A stretch of 26,278 bases of DNA, taken from the NCBI GenBank assembly GCA_036278755.1, contig DASUKL010000073.1, positions 1 to 26,278 of the forward strand. The letters are read 5' to 3'. Positions within the stretch are counted from its first letter, which is position 1. Every line of letters begins with the position of its first letter. The notes beneath the pieces are model-generated. The model did not search any database, was not told the DNA's origin, and was given only the letters and a program-made list of their open reading frames with translations. Made by a program: the position numbers and the translations under genes. This stretch comes from DASUKL01 sp036278755. GTDB taxonomy: Bacteria > Chloroflexota > Limnocylindria > Limnocylindrales > CSP1-4. Positions 1 through 7,833 of this stretch are shown piece by piece.

Positions 1-1031
1 CCGGCCGCCAGCGACTCCCAGAACTTGTTAGGCGTGGAGCGGCGCTGATTGAGCGAAACGGCCGGCAGGGGGATGATCGAGACGTCGGCGGAGGCGGTCC
101 AGGCGAGCAATGCGTCGGGATGGACCGCGGGCAAGGTGAAGTGCCGACCGGCGAAGGGGGGCTGGGTGTCGCGCTGGCGGCACTGCTCCTCCCAGCGTCC
201 GAAGCCCAGGAGCACCAAGGCCGTGTCGGGCAGCTCCAGGATGGCCCGTTCTGCCTCCTCGATGCCCAGCCACGGCCCGAGACGGCCCTGGAAGAGGACG
301 ATGCGCGTGCTGGCCGGTAGGCTCAGGGCCGCCCTGATCCGATCCCCTGGCTCGGGCCGCACGCGTAGCTCGGGGTAGTTGGGCACGACCGCCGGACGGG
401 CCGTCCCCCAGCGGGCGGCCAGGAGGCGGGCCAGCGGGTCGTTGACGGTGATCCGAGCATCGGCGGCCCGCGCCCAGCCCCGCTCGCGCCGGGCGATGAG
501 GCGCCGGACCGGTGCGGGCAGGCCCAGCATGTTGTTCGACTCGGTCACCGCGTCGATGGCGTCGTAGACGACCCGGGCCGGCCCGCCCCCGGGGCCGCTG
601 GCATGCCGATCGCGGGCCGCCAGGGCCGGGGCGATGGTCAGGCTGCCGCAGGCGTGGTACAGGTCCGCCGGGGGAAGCTCGGCCTCCAGGGCGGCCCACC
701 AGCCGCGGACCGTGTGGGGCCAGAAGGCCCAGCGGCGAAGGGCCGCCGCCGCTCGCTTGGGCACGCCCACGAACTTCGGCGGACGGCGGCGCGGACCGGC
801 CGTGGCCGGATCCCGGTACGTGGCCGTCATGCGGGCCATGGGCCCCCGCGGTCGATAACGCCGGATGACGATCCCGCCATCCTCCTCGCGCTCGGGCAGG
901 CCGGCAGCGGCGATGGCTGCGATCTCGACGGCGAAGCCGCCGGCCGCGAGGAGCCGGGCGATGCGCAGGCCACGCGAGTACGGCGCAGCGGGATTGCCCA
1001 CCAGCACCACCGCCCGGCGCTCGGTCGTCAT
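1..1031 (-). CDS. Glycosyltransferase, family 4-like (partial, 3' end outside window)
   Basis: Reading the minus strand from an ATG at 1031 gives 343 open codons running off the window edge, so the C-terminus is missing. The N-terminus has a Rossmann start (VLVGNPAAPYSRGLRIARLL), as in GT4-like glycosyltransferases. The middle contains RERGWARAADARITVNDPLA and the nucleotide-sugar half has STPNKFWESLAAG, where the first Glu of the family's E-x7-E region falls. It resembles the upstream gene (1087-2490), which has MERGWARRSAAVVTVNDAYA and TTPNKLFEAMTAG at equivalent places, so the two are paralogues. It lies 55 bp after that gene, and a GTG at 1079 is a less likely alternative start. It probably transfers a sugar to a lipid-linked or surface glycan at the cytoplasmic membrane face. 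Donor and acceptor cannot be read from sequence; the operon suggests a diacetamido-uronic acid as a possible donor. Confidence 0.85.
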   Translation of the reverse strand, partial: MTTERRAVVLVGNPAAPYSRGLRIARLLAAGGFAVEIAAIAAAGLPEREEDGGIVIRRYRPRGPMARMTATYRDPATAGPRRRPPKFVGVPKRAAAALRRWAFWPHTVRGWWAALEAELPPADLYHACGSLTIAPALAARDRHASGPGGGPARVVYDAIDAVTESNNMLGLPAPVRRLIARRERGWARAADARITVNDPLARLLAARWGTARPAVVPNYPELRVRPEPGDRIRAALSLPASTRIVLFQGRLGPWLGIEEAERAILELPDTALVLLGFGRWEEQCRQRDTQPPFAGRHFTLPAVHPDALLAWTASADVSIIPLPAVSLNQRRSTPNKFWESLAA

Positions 1032-1086
1032 CAGGGCTGCCGCTACGCCACCCGGACCGGCGCGTCGCCCCTGGGCCACGGCGTCA

Positions 1087-2490
1087 TCACCAGGGACGTC
1101 CCGTCAGTCGCCCGTAGAGGGCGAAGAGCTTCTCCACCTGGGCGTCCCAGTTGTAGGTCGTGCGCACGGCCTCGAGCTCCCGGGCCCGGAGGGCGGCTTT
1201 GGCTCCGTCGGGCGCTGAGAGCAGGTCGCGGATGGCCGCCGCGATGGCTGGCGGATCGGTCGGATCGACGAGCTCCCCGGCTCCCACGGCGCGGACGATG
1301 GTGGCCATCCCGGGGAGGTCGCTGGCCACGATCGGCACACCTGCGGTCATGGCCTCGAAGAGCTTGTTGGGTGTCGTCAGGCGGTGGTTGAGGGTCGAGG
1401 GCTGGATGGGCATGGCCGCCACGTCGGCCGAGGCGACCCAGGCATGCAGCTCGTGGGGTGGCACGGCGGGCAGGATGTGGAGCCTTCCACCCAGCTCGGG
1501 TCCGGCCGCCCGCGCCCGAAGCTCGGGTTCGAGGACGCCGTAGCCCATCAGCACGAGGACGACCTCGTCGAGCTCCCGCACCGCGGCGATGAGCTGCTCG
1601 ATGCCCCGCTCCGGGAACAGGCCCCCGTGGTACAGCACGACCGGGGTACCGGGCGCCAGGCCCAGGGCGTCATGGAAGCGATGTTCCGGGGGATCCGGCG
1701 GCTCGAAGCGCGCCGAGCAATTCATGACCACCAGCGGGCGGGCCCCGAACCGGCCGGCCATCACGTCGGCGTAGGCATCGTTGACCGTCACCACGGCGGC
1801 GGAGCGCCGGGCCCAGCCACGCTCCATCCGCCCCAGGAACCAGCGCACCGGCCCGCGCTGGCGGGCCAGATTGCGCGCCTCGAGGTAGATGTCCCGAGCG
1901 TCGTAGACGGCCCGAGCCTTGTGCCGCGTGGCCAGATCGAGGGCCACCGGCACGCCCATGAAGGCCATCCCGTGGTAGATGTCGGCGGGCGGGGCAGCGG
2001 CCCGAGCCCGCATCGTGTGAGAGCGGATCGTGAGCGGGACGGCCCCGCGCCGGATCAGGCCGCTGGCCACTCGGCGAGGGAGGGAGGCCCGTGCCGCTCG
2101 GAGCCCGCCGGAGGCAGACGCCCCGGCCGACGCCCCAGACGCGGCCCCGGCGGATCCCGCGACAGACATCCCGGCTGACGAGCCGCCGCGCGCAGCCTCG
2201 CGGACGGCTCCGGCCCGGCGGGCGCGGCGGCGGCGCAGCGCCTGTCCGACCAGGCGGCGGGCGGCGGGCAGCGGCAGGCCGTCAGCCGAGCTGGCCGGCA
2301 CGCGCAGGATCGTGTAACCGGCCGGATGCTGCTCCTCCAGGGCCAGGCCTCGGTGCCAGCGGGCCAGGACGGTCACGGTATGGCCGCGGGCCAGGGCACT
2401 GGTGGCGATGCGGTACGTCCGCGAGTCGAACTCGCCCGAGGAGGGCAGGACGAGGACGAGCCGCTGGGGGACGACCGGACCCTGGCTCAC
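1087..2490 (-). CDS. Glycosyltransferase, family 4-like
   Basis: The chosen start is a GTG at 2490 (protein begins MSQGPVVPQRLVLVLPSSGE, 467 residues). It overlaps the TGA of the epimerase gene by 4 bp (GTGA), which implies translational coupling; the frame stays open to 2688 but that extension is Arg/Gly-rich and unlike a protein. The N-terminal domain begins with a Rossmann strand. The C-terminal domain has VVLYHGGLFPERGIEQLI and TPNKLFEAMTAGVPIVASDL, the nucleotide-sugar binding region of the GT-B fold. An Ala/Ser/Gly-rich insertion of about 40 residues lies at roughly residues 95-135 between the first strands and the rest of the N-domain and looks disordered. It is followed by a paralogous glycosyltransferase. 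Role: transfer of a nucleotide-activated sugar to an envelope glycan, the specific linkage being unknown. Confidence 0.88.
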   Translation of the reverse strand: MSQGPVVPQRLVLVLPSSGEFDSRTYRIATSALARGHTVTVLARWHRGLALEEQHPAGYTILRVPASSADGLPLPAARRLVGQALRRRRARRAGAVREAARGGSSAGMSVAGSAGAASGASAGASASGGLRAARASLPRRVASGLIRRGAVPLTIRSHTMRARAAAPPADIYHGMAFMGVPVALDLATRHKARAVYDARDIYLEARNLARQRGPVRWFLGRMERGWARRSAAVVTVNDAYADVMAGRFGARPLVVMNCSARFEPPDPPEHRFHDALGLAPGTPVVLYHGGLFPERGIEQLIAAVRELDEVVLVLMGYGVLEPELRARAAGPELGGRLHILPAVPPHELHAWVASADVAAMPIQPSTLNHRLTTPNKLFEAMTAGVPIVASDLPGMATIVRAVGAGELVDPTDPPAIAAAIRDLLSAPDGAKAALRARELEAVRTTYNWDAQVEKLFALYGRLTGRPW

Positions 2491-3602
2491 GTGCGGTCCG
2501 GGTCGAGGGCCGCGGCGATCGCCTCGGCCGCGCCGGCCGGGACGACGTCGAGGCCTTCGGTGCGGGCTGCGGCCAGCTCGGCCGCCCGCGCCAGCGGGGT
2601 CAAACGCTCCAGCGCCTCGCGCGCCGCTGCAGCATCGCGGCCCACGAGGACCATCGTCCCGTGCGAGTCGGCCACGGCCTCCAGCCACTCGGTCCGGTCG
2701 CGCAGGACGAGGCAGGGCACGCCCAGCCAGGCCGCCTCGCGCTGGATACCGCCCGAGTCGGTCAGCACGGCCGCGGCGTGGAGCTGGAGGGCCAGGGTGG
2801 AGCGGTAGGGCTGCGGCTCGATGACCCGCACCTGGTCGCCCAGGACGACGCCCGCCTCGTCGAGCGCCAGTCGCGTGCCGGGATGGAGGGCCAGGACGAC
2901 CGGCCGTCGCGGGTCGGCCACGGCGGCCAGCAGGCCGGCCCAGGCCCGCAGGGCGGCCGGGCTCCGGTTCTCGGCCCGATGGACCGTCGCCAGCAGATAA
3001 CGGCCGGGGTGCAGGTCCAGGCCCAGACGCCGGCCGACGGGCTCCAGGACGGTCGGGTCCCGGACCTCGCGGCTGACCTGGGCGCAGAGGTCCTGCATGA
3101 GGTCGCCGACGAGGCAGACACCGTCCCGGATCCCTTCGGCTTCCAGGTTGGCCACGGCGGTAGGCGTGGGACAGAAGGACCAGCGGGCCAGATGGTCGGT
3201 CAGGACGCGGTTGATCTCCTCGGGCATGGTCCGATCGAAGGACCGCAGACCGGCCTCGACGTGCGCCACCGGCAGCCCCAGCTTGGCCGCCGTCAGGGCC
3301 CCCGCGAGGGTCGAATTCGTGTCGCCGTAGACGAGCACGGCCTGCGGCTGCTCGGCCTCGAGGATCGGCTCGAGGGCCATGAGCATGCGGCCCGTCTGCT
3401 CGGCCTGGCCAGCCCCACCGACGCCCAGGCTGTGGTCGGGCCGAGCCAGGCCCAGCTCGGCGAAGAAGGCCCCCGCCAGGGCCTCGTCCCAGTGTTGGCC
3501 GGTGTCGACGAAGACCTCCTCGTGCCGGCGGCGGAGGGCCGACTGGAGGGCGGCCGCCTTGATGAGCTGCGGCCGCGTCCCGACGACGGTGACGATGCGC
3601 AC
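2487..3602 (-). CDS. wbpI: UDP-2,3-diacetamido-2,3-dideoxyglucuronate 2-epimerase (WbpI type)
   Basis: The 371-residue protein belongs to the non-hydrolysing UDP-N-acetylglucosamine 2-epimerase superfamily. It has GTRPQLIKAAAL at residues 8-19, DTGQHWDE at 33-40, YGDTNSTLAGAL at 92-103, HVEAGLRSFDRTMPEEINR at 114-132, TVHRAEN at 206-212 and TDSGGIQREA at 281-290. The Gln in GTRPQ, the SFDRTMPEEINR segment and LRDRTEWLEAV after the DSGG loop resemble WbpI-type enzymes, which act on the diacetamido-glucuronate sugar, more than WecB (GTRPEAIKMAP, EAGLRT). This matches the four other genes of that pathway just upstream. The predicted reaction is C2 inversion of UDP-GlcNAc3NAcA to UDP-ManNAc3NAcA in the cytoplasm. 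The gene begins 7 bp after the dehydrogenase and overlaps the next glycosyltransferase by 4 bp. A plain UDP-GlcNAc 2-epimerase remains possible. Confidence 0.85.
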   Translation of the reverse strand: MRIVTVVGTRPQLIKAAALQSALRRRHEEVFVDTGQHWDEALAGAFFAELGLARPDHSLGVGGAGQAEQTGRMLMALEPILEAEQPQAVLVYGDTNSTLAGALTAAKLGLPVAHVEAGLRSFDRTMPEEINRVLTDHLARWSFCPTPTAVANLEAEGIRDGVCLVGDLMQDLCAQVSREVRDPTVLEPVGRRLGLDLHPGRYLLATVHRAENRSPAALRAWAGLLAAVADPRRPVVLALHPGTRLALDEAGVVLGDQVRVIEPQPYRSTLALQLHAAAVLTDSGGIQREAAWLGVPCLVLRDRTEWLEAVADSHGTMVLVGRDAAAAREALERLTPLARAAELAAARTEGLDVVPAGAAEAIAAALDPDRT

Positions 3603-3609
3603 CGGGCGG

Positions 3610-4986
3610 TCAGCGGACAGCCGTCGGACCCGGCCGGCCCACGCCCAGGACAGTCACCTCGGCCGGCCAGCCGGCAGGGCCCAGGCCGTCGCGGCCGTCG
3701 TAGAGGACCTGGAGCTGCTCGAACCAGGCCGGGTCGAGATCCTGGAACCGCGGATCGGCCGTCTGGGCCACGATGGCCTGGGCCCCCGAAGCCTGACCCC
3801 AGGTCCAGGGCTTGGCCCCCAGGCGCTCGACCTCGGCCGGCTCCAGGAGCGGGTCGTAGGCCCACACCTCGGCCCCATGGAGCCGGAGCCGCTCGATGAG
3901 GGGGATGGCCCGCGAGTAGGCCAGCTCCTTGACCCCCGCTCGATAGGTCAGCCCCAGGACGAGGATCTGCCGGCCGTCCAGCGAACCGAGGACCCGCTCG
4001 AGCTCGGCCACGGCCAGGGCCACCTGGCCATCGTTGACCTGGCGCGAGAGAGCCGGGATGCGCAGCTCGGGGGCGCGGCTGATGAGGAAGTGCGGATAGA
4101 CGGGGATGCAGTGGCCGCCGACGCCGATGCCGGGCTGGTGGATGTGGCTGTAGGGCTGGCTGTTGGCGCCCCGGATGACCTCGCCCACGTCGACCCCGAC
4201 CCGCTCGGCGTAGCGGGCGAACTCGGTGGCCAGGGCGATGTTGACGTCGCGGTAGGTCGTCTCGGCCAGCTTGGCGAACTCGGCCGCCTCGGCCTTGGAG
4301 AGGCACCACACCTCGGCCGGCAGGACGCTGCGGTAGAAGGCCGTGGCCCGCTCGGCCGAGGCCTCGTCGACCCCGCCGACCAGCTTGGGGTAGCTGGCCA
4401 GGTCGGCGAAGATGCGGCCCGAGTAGACCCGTTCGGGGCTGAAGGCCAGCAGGAAGCCACCCTCAGGGTCACCCTCGGTCAAGCCGCTGCCCTGCTCGAG
4501 GAGGGGCAGGAAGCGGCGTCGCGTGTCGCCCACCGGCAGCGTGGTCTCGTAGATCACCAAGCTGCCGGGATGGAGGCCAGCGGCCACGGCCTGGCTGGCC
4601 GGGTCGATCATGTGGTAGTCCGGCGTCTGCTCCTCGCTGAGCATGAGCGGCACGATCATGACCACCACGTCGGCCCGGCCGGCGGCCTCGGCATGGGACA
4701 GGGTGGCCTCGAAGCGGCCGGCGGCGTGGGCCGCGGCGATGCGCTCGGCCAGCCCGGGCTCCTCGTCGAAGTGGACGCGGCCGGCGTTCAGGCTCTCCAC
4801 CACGGCCGGCACGACGTCCACGGCGATGACCTGCCAGCCGGCTCCGGCGTACTGGGCCGCCAGGGGCAGGCCGATCTTGCCCGCCCCGACCACGGCCACC
4901 GTGCCCACCGTCCCGGGCTCGCCCCGCCAGGGCGTCACGGGCCGCGGCTGGGGGCCGGATGCGGCGCTGGGCTGTGGGTCGGACAT
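3610..4986 (-). CDS. wbpA: UDP-N-acetylglucosamine 6-dehydrogenase (WbpA/WecC family)
   Basis: The ATG at 4986 shares a base with the TGA of the upstream dehydrogenase gene (TGATG) and gives 458 residues. The open frame extends further upstream to 5070 but only as Pro/Gly-rich translation inside the neighbour. The protein follows the UDP-sugar dehydrogenase plan: NAD-binding loop GAGKIGLPLA at about 34-43, central domain with KLAETTYRDVNIALATEFA (Lys239), and the catalytic-cysteine motif GIGVGGHCIPVYP with Cys293, then a C-terminal UDP-binding domain. The family performs a two-step, NAD-dependent oxidation of C6 to a carboxylate. The HCIPVYP form of the motif and the operon point to UDP-GlcNAc to UDP-GlcNAcA, the first step of the WbpA-B-E-D-I route. 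UDP-ManNAc as substrate (WecC) cannot be excluded from sequence alone. Confidence 0.88.
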   Translation of the reverse strand: MSDPQPSAASGPQPRPVTPWRGEPGTVGTVAVVGAGKIGLPLAAQYAGAGWQVIAVDVVPAVVESLNAGRVHFDEEPGLAERIAAAHAAGRFEATLSHAEAAGRADVVVMIVPLMLSEEQTPDYHMIDPASQAVAAGLHPGSLVIYETTLPVGDTRRRFLPLLEQGSGLTEGDPEGGFLLAFSPERVYSGRIFADLASYPKLVGGVDEASAERATAFYRSVLPAEVWCLSKAEAAEFAKLAETTYRDVNIALATEFARYAERVGVDVGEVIRGANSQPYSHIHQPGIGVGGHCIPVYPHFLISRAPELRIPALSRQVNDGQVALAVAELERVLGSLDGRQILVLGLTYRAGVKELAYSRAIPLIERLRLHGAEVWAYDPLLEPAEVERLGAKPWTWGQASGAQAIVAQTADPRFQDLDPAWFEQLQVLYDGRDGLGPAGWPAEVTVLGVGRPGPTAVR

Positions 4987-6005
4987 CAACGGACCTCCAG
5001 GGGATCGATCTCGATGGGGCGGTGCTCCGCCGCCGAGCGGAGGAGCGTCTGGGCCAGGGCCACGGCCCACAGGCCCTCGGCCCCACTGACGGCCGGCGGC
5101 CCACCGGAGCGGACGGCGGCGAAGAAGGCGTCGAGCTCACGGCGCAGGGGCTCGGCTGGCGTGACCGGGAGGCTGGCCGTCTCCCCGGCGAACGTCGGAG
5201 CGTAGCCGTCGAGGTAGGTCGGCGAAAGCTCCCGCGCCCCGCGGGTGAAGGTCAGGCTCTGGCTCAGGTAGTCGACCTGGAACATCCCCTCCGCCCCGAG
5301 CACGGTGATGCGGCGCTGCTTCTCCGGCGTCAACCAGTTCACGTCGAGCTGGCCGAGGGCCCCGCCGGGGAACGAGAGGAGGCCGTAGAGCAGGTCCTCG
5401 TGGGCCGTGTGGACGTGCTGGGTCAGCTCGGCGTAGGCCCGTATCGGCCGCTCCCCCACGAGGTGGCACATGACGTCCACGTCGTGGGTCCCGATGTCGA
5501 CGGTCACGCCCACGTCGCGGATGCGCTCGGGCAGGGGTCCGCCGCGGACGGTCTTGACGCTGAAGATGCGGCTCAGGGCGCCGCCGGCGAGCCGCCGGCC
5601 GAGCTCCTCGACGGCCGGGTTGAAGCGTTCGATGTGGCCGACCTGGAGGAGCGACCCGTGAGCCTCGGCCCGGCGCACGAGGTCCAGCCCCTCCTCGAGG
5701 GTGGCCGCCAGGGGCTTCTCCACGAGGGCCGCCACGCCGGCCTCGATGGCCGCCCGGGCCACGGCGTGGTGGAGCGAGGTGGGCGTGGCCACGATGACCG
5801 CCTCGAGTCGCTCCTCGGCCAGCATGGCTAGCGGGTCGTCGAAGGCCACGGCCCCCGGGGCGGCCTGGAGGGCCGCCGCCTGGGCACTCGTGAGCGGATC
5901 GGCCACGGCCACCAGGTCCACGTCGTCGCGGGCGACGAGGTTGCGGAGGTGGTTGCGGCCCATGGTCCCCAGGCCCGCCAGGCCGACCCTGAGCCGGGCG
6001 CTCAC
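4986..6005 (-). CDS. wbpB: Gfo/Idh/MocA-family UDP-sugar 3-dehydrogenase (WbpB-like)
   Basis: The 339-residue protein starts at a GTG (6005) overlapping the aminotransferase stop (GTGA). It has the Gfo/Idh Rossmann loop GLAGLGTMGRNHLRNL near residues 8-23, the EKP motif at 96-98 that carries the catalytic lysine, GHIERFNPAVEEL at 123-135, and DIGTHDVDV around 170-178 with the histidine that usually assists catalysis. The GHIERFNPA signature is typical of UDP-N-acetyl-hexosamine 3-dehydrogenases. In the WbpB reaction the C3 hydroxyl of UDP-GlcNAcA is oxidised to a ketone, which the adjacent aminotransferase then aminates. The related GnnA enzyme oxidises UDP-GlcNAc itself, so whether C3 or C6 is oxidised first here is unresolved. 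Its position between aminotransferase and 6-dehydrogenase fits either order. Confidence 0.86.
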   Translation of the reverse strand: MSARLRVGLAGLGTMGRNHLRNLVARDDVDLVAVADPLTSAQAAALQAAPGAVAFDDPLAMLAEERLEAVIVATPTSLHHAVARAAIEAGVAALVEKPLAATLEEGLDLVRRAEAHGSLLQVGHIERFNPAVEELGRRLAGGALSRIFSVKTVRGGPLPERIRDVGVTVDIGTHDVDVMCHLVGERPIRAYAELTQHVHTAHEDLLYGLLSFPGGALGQLDVNWLTPEKQRRITVLGAEGMFQVDYLSQSLTFTRGARELSPTYLDGYAPTFAGETASLPVTPAEPLRRELDAFFAAVRSGGPPAVSGAEGLWAVALAQTLLRSAAEHRPIEIDPLEVR

Positions 6006-7105
6006 GCCGGGCTACCGCTCCGGACCGGCGTCGCCACGGCACGCACGGCGCCGATGACGGTCTCTAGCTCCTCGGGCCTGAGGTTGGGTCGCACGGGGAT
6101 GGAGAGGACCTCGGCCGCCAGGCGGTCGGTGACCGGCAGGTCGAGCTCGGCCGCACCGGGTACGAAGGCCTGGAGGTAGGCCTGGCGATGGACGGGAACA
6201 GGGTAGTAGACCAGGGTCCCCACGCCCCGCTCGGCCAGGCCGGCGGCGACGGCGTCCCGCTCACCGGGGAAGCGCATCGTGTACTGGTGCCAGACGTGCT
6301 CCCGGCCCGCCGGCACGGCCGGGGTCAGGTAGCCGGCCAGGGCCTCGCTCAGGCGGGCGGCGTTGCGACGCCGCTGCTCGGTGCGCTCGTCGAGTCGGGT
6401 CAGCTGGGCCAGGCCCAGGGCCGCGGCGATGTCGGTGGGCTTGAGGTTCGTGCCCAGGGCCTCGTGGTAGTAGCGCTGGCGCATGCCGTGATTGCGGTAG
6501 AGGCGGACCTGATCGGCCAGGGCGTCGTCGTCGGTCGTCACCAGGCCGCCCTCGCCGGTCATGATGTTCTTCGTGGCATAGAGGCTGAACATGGCCGGCC
6601 CGAACTGCCCGGCCCGCCGGCCGCGGTAGGTCGCCCCGTGGGCCTGGGCCGCGTCCTCGACGATGGTCAGGCCGTGCCGCTTGGCGATGTCCACGAGGGG
6701 GCCCATGTCGGCCATGAGGCCGTACAGGTGGACGGGCATGATGGCCCGCGTGCGCGGCGTGACGGCCGCCTCGACGAGGCCCGGGTCGAGGCAGAAGTCC
6801 TCCTCGCGGACATCGACGAAGACCGGCCGGGCGCCCACCTGGAGGACGGTGCTGGCCGTGGCGTTGAAGGTGAAGCTGGGGCAGATGACCTCGTCCCCGG
6901 GGCCGATGCCCAGGGCCCGCAGGATGGCCTCCTGGGCCACCGTGCCGTTGGCCAGCAGGATCGCGTGGCGGACGCCGCAGTAGGCTGCCCAGGCCTCCTC
7001 GAAGGCGGCCGTGCGCTGGCCCATGGCCAGCATCCCCGAGCGAAGCACCTCGAGGACGGCCTCCTCCTCGGCTGGGCCGATGTCGGGACGCGAGAGGGGG
7101 ATCAC
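6002..7105 (-). CDS. wbpE: DegT/DnrJ/EryC1/StrS-family UDP-3-keto-sugar aminotransferase (WbpE-like)
   Basis: A GTG at 7105 overlaps the acetyltransferase stop by 4 bp and gives a 367-residue protein, the usual family length. It starts IPLSRPDIGPAEEEAV, has GDEVICPSFTFNATAST near 70-86, the cofactor Asp151 in TIVEDAAQAHGA, and the PLP Schiff-base Lys179 in MFSLYATKNIMTGEGG. The C-terminal half contains the sugar-aminotransferase segment LVYYPVPVHRQAYLQ. The predicted role is PLP-dependent transfer of an amino group, usually from glutamate, to the 3-keto group made by the adjacent Gfo/Idh enzyme, yielding a 3-amino UDP-sugar for acetylation by the preceding gene product. Other keto-sugars are possible for this family; assignment to the 3-position rests on the neighbours. 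Confidence 0.88.
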   Translation of the reverse strand: MIPLSRPDIGPAEEEAVLEVLRSGMLAMGQRTAAFEEAWAAYCGVRHAILLANGTVAQEAILRALGIGPGDEVICPSFTFNATASTVLQVGARPVFVDVREEDFCLDPGLVEAAVTPRTRAIMPVHLYGLMADMGPLVDIAKRHGLTIVEDAAQAHGATYRGRRAGQFGPAMFSLYATKNIMTGEGGLVTTDDDALADQVRLYRNHGMRQRYYHEALGTNLKPTDIAAALGLAQLTRLDERTEQRRRNAARLSEALAGYLTPAVPAGREHVWHQYTMRFPGERDAVAAGLAERGVGTLVYYPVPVHRQAYLQAFVPGAAELDLPVTDRLAAEVLSIPVRPNLRPEELETVIGAVRAVATPVRSGSPA

Positions 7106-7749
7106 GCCTCTACCTCCACCCGAGCCGGAGCTCCGTTGGCGGCCTCGAGCGTCGCGCAGCGGTCGCCGCTGATGGCGTAGGCCCGGCCGTCCACGAGACA
7201 GCGCACCCGGCCTTCGAAGGCACCGTCCACGGGCCGCCCATCCTCCCCCGCCAGGCGGCGGCCGCAGGCGCAGACCCAGCCCAGGCGACGGGCCGGATTG
7301 CCGGCCACGAGGGCGTGATCGGGGACCGTGCGAGCCACCACGGCCCCGGCCCCGACCGTGGCGAAGCGGCCCACGTCGCTGCCGGCCACGACGACCGCCC
7401 CGGCCCCGATCGAGCAGCCATAGCCCAGGTGGATCGCGCTGACCTGCCAGTCGGCCTCGCCGGCCAGCTCCCCATCGGGGGTGATGGCCCGCGGGAAGCG
7501 GTCGTTGGTCAGGATCGCCCCGGGCCCGATGAAGACGCCCGAGTCCACCGTCACGCCGTGGTAGACGAGGGCCCCGTTCTGGATCTTGACCTTGTCGCCG
7601 ATATGCACGCCGGCATCGACATAGGCGTCCTTGCCGACGATGCAGTCGGCACCGATGACTGCGCCTTCGCGTACCTGGGCGCGGTTCCAGATCCGGGTCC
7701 GCGGGCCGATGCTGGCATCGCGGGCCACGTCGGCCGAGGGATGGATCAC
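7102..7749 (-). CDS. wbpD: Left-handed beta-helix N-acetyltransferase (WbpD-like)
   Basis: First gene of the operon, with a GTG start at 7749 and an AAGGAG Shine-Dalgarno 11 bases upstream (7766-7761). Residues 1-155 are hexapeptide repeats of the left-handed beta-helix type, such as IHPSADVARDASIGPRTRIW and VGKDAYVDAGVHIGDKVKIQ. The segment AILTNDRFPRAI near 78-89 is a hallmark of WbpD-like acetyltransferases. The domain ends with the usual ALVAGNPARRLGWVC. The predicted reaction is acetylation by acetyl-CoA of the 3-amino group of UDP-GlcNAc3NA. After the helix, about 55 residues carry Cys160, Cys162, Cys184 and Cys198, resembling a decayed or unusual zinc-ribbon tail: relatives often have two CxxC-like pairs, whereas here only C-x-C plus two single cysteines remain. 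Confidence 0.87.
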   Translation of the reverse strand: MIHPSADVARDASIGPRTRIWNRAQVREGAVIGADCIVGKDAYVDAGVHIGDKVKIQNGALVYHGVTVDSGVFIGPGAILTNDRFPRAITPDGELAGEADWQVSAIHLGYGCSIGAGAVVVAGSDVGRFATVGAGAVVARTVPDHALVAGNPARRLGWVCACGRRLAGEDGRPVDGAFEGRVRCLVDGRAYAISGDRCATLEAANGAPARVEVEA

Positions 7750-7773
7750 GGGTCTGGCGTCTCCTTTCGGCAG

Positions 7774-7815
7774 CCGGGCCGCTGCGTCGGGAGCGGCCCG
7801 GGCCCGCCAGCGGGC
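7774..7815. terminator. Two adjacent GC hairpins in the intergenic region before wbpD
   Basis: A perfect 10-bp inverted repeat (CCGGGCCGCT at 7774-7783, AGCGGCCCGG at 7792-7801, 8-base loop) is followed by a second small one (GCCCG at 7802-7806, CGGGC at 7811-7815). They lie between the stop of the solenoid gene (7834) and the start of wbpD (7749), both on the minus strand. There is no run of T residues on either strand, so classical intrinsic termination is uncertain. They may attenuate or stabilise transcripts running into the wbp operon. A weak -10-like TAGACT (minus strand, 7822-7817) just upstream would place both hairpins in the leader of the operon mRNA. Confidence 0.45.
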
Positions 7816-7833
7816 AAGTCTAGCCGAAGCGGT

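Noticed and set aside
28..699. A 223-residue minus-strand frame near the left edge
   Set aside because: It is out of frame with the real glycosyltransferase (1-1031), is Arg/Pro/Gly-rich and has no motifs.
2487..3602. Simple WecB UDP-GlcNAc 2-epimerase
   Set aside because: The GTRPQ and SFDRTMPEEINR motifs, with LRDRTEW, and the four neighbouring pathway genes favour the WbpI type; kept only as an alternative.
2091..5205. Long plus-strand frames (602 and 608 codons) opposite wbpI, wbpA and wbpB
   Set aside because: Composition is repetitive (Gly, Arg, Pro, Ala), no motifs are present, and the minus strand encodes well-conserved enzymes over the same bases.
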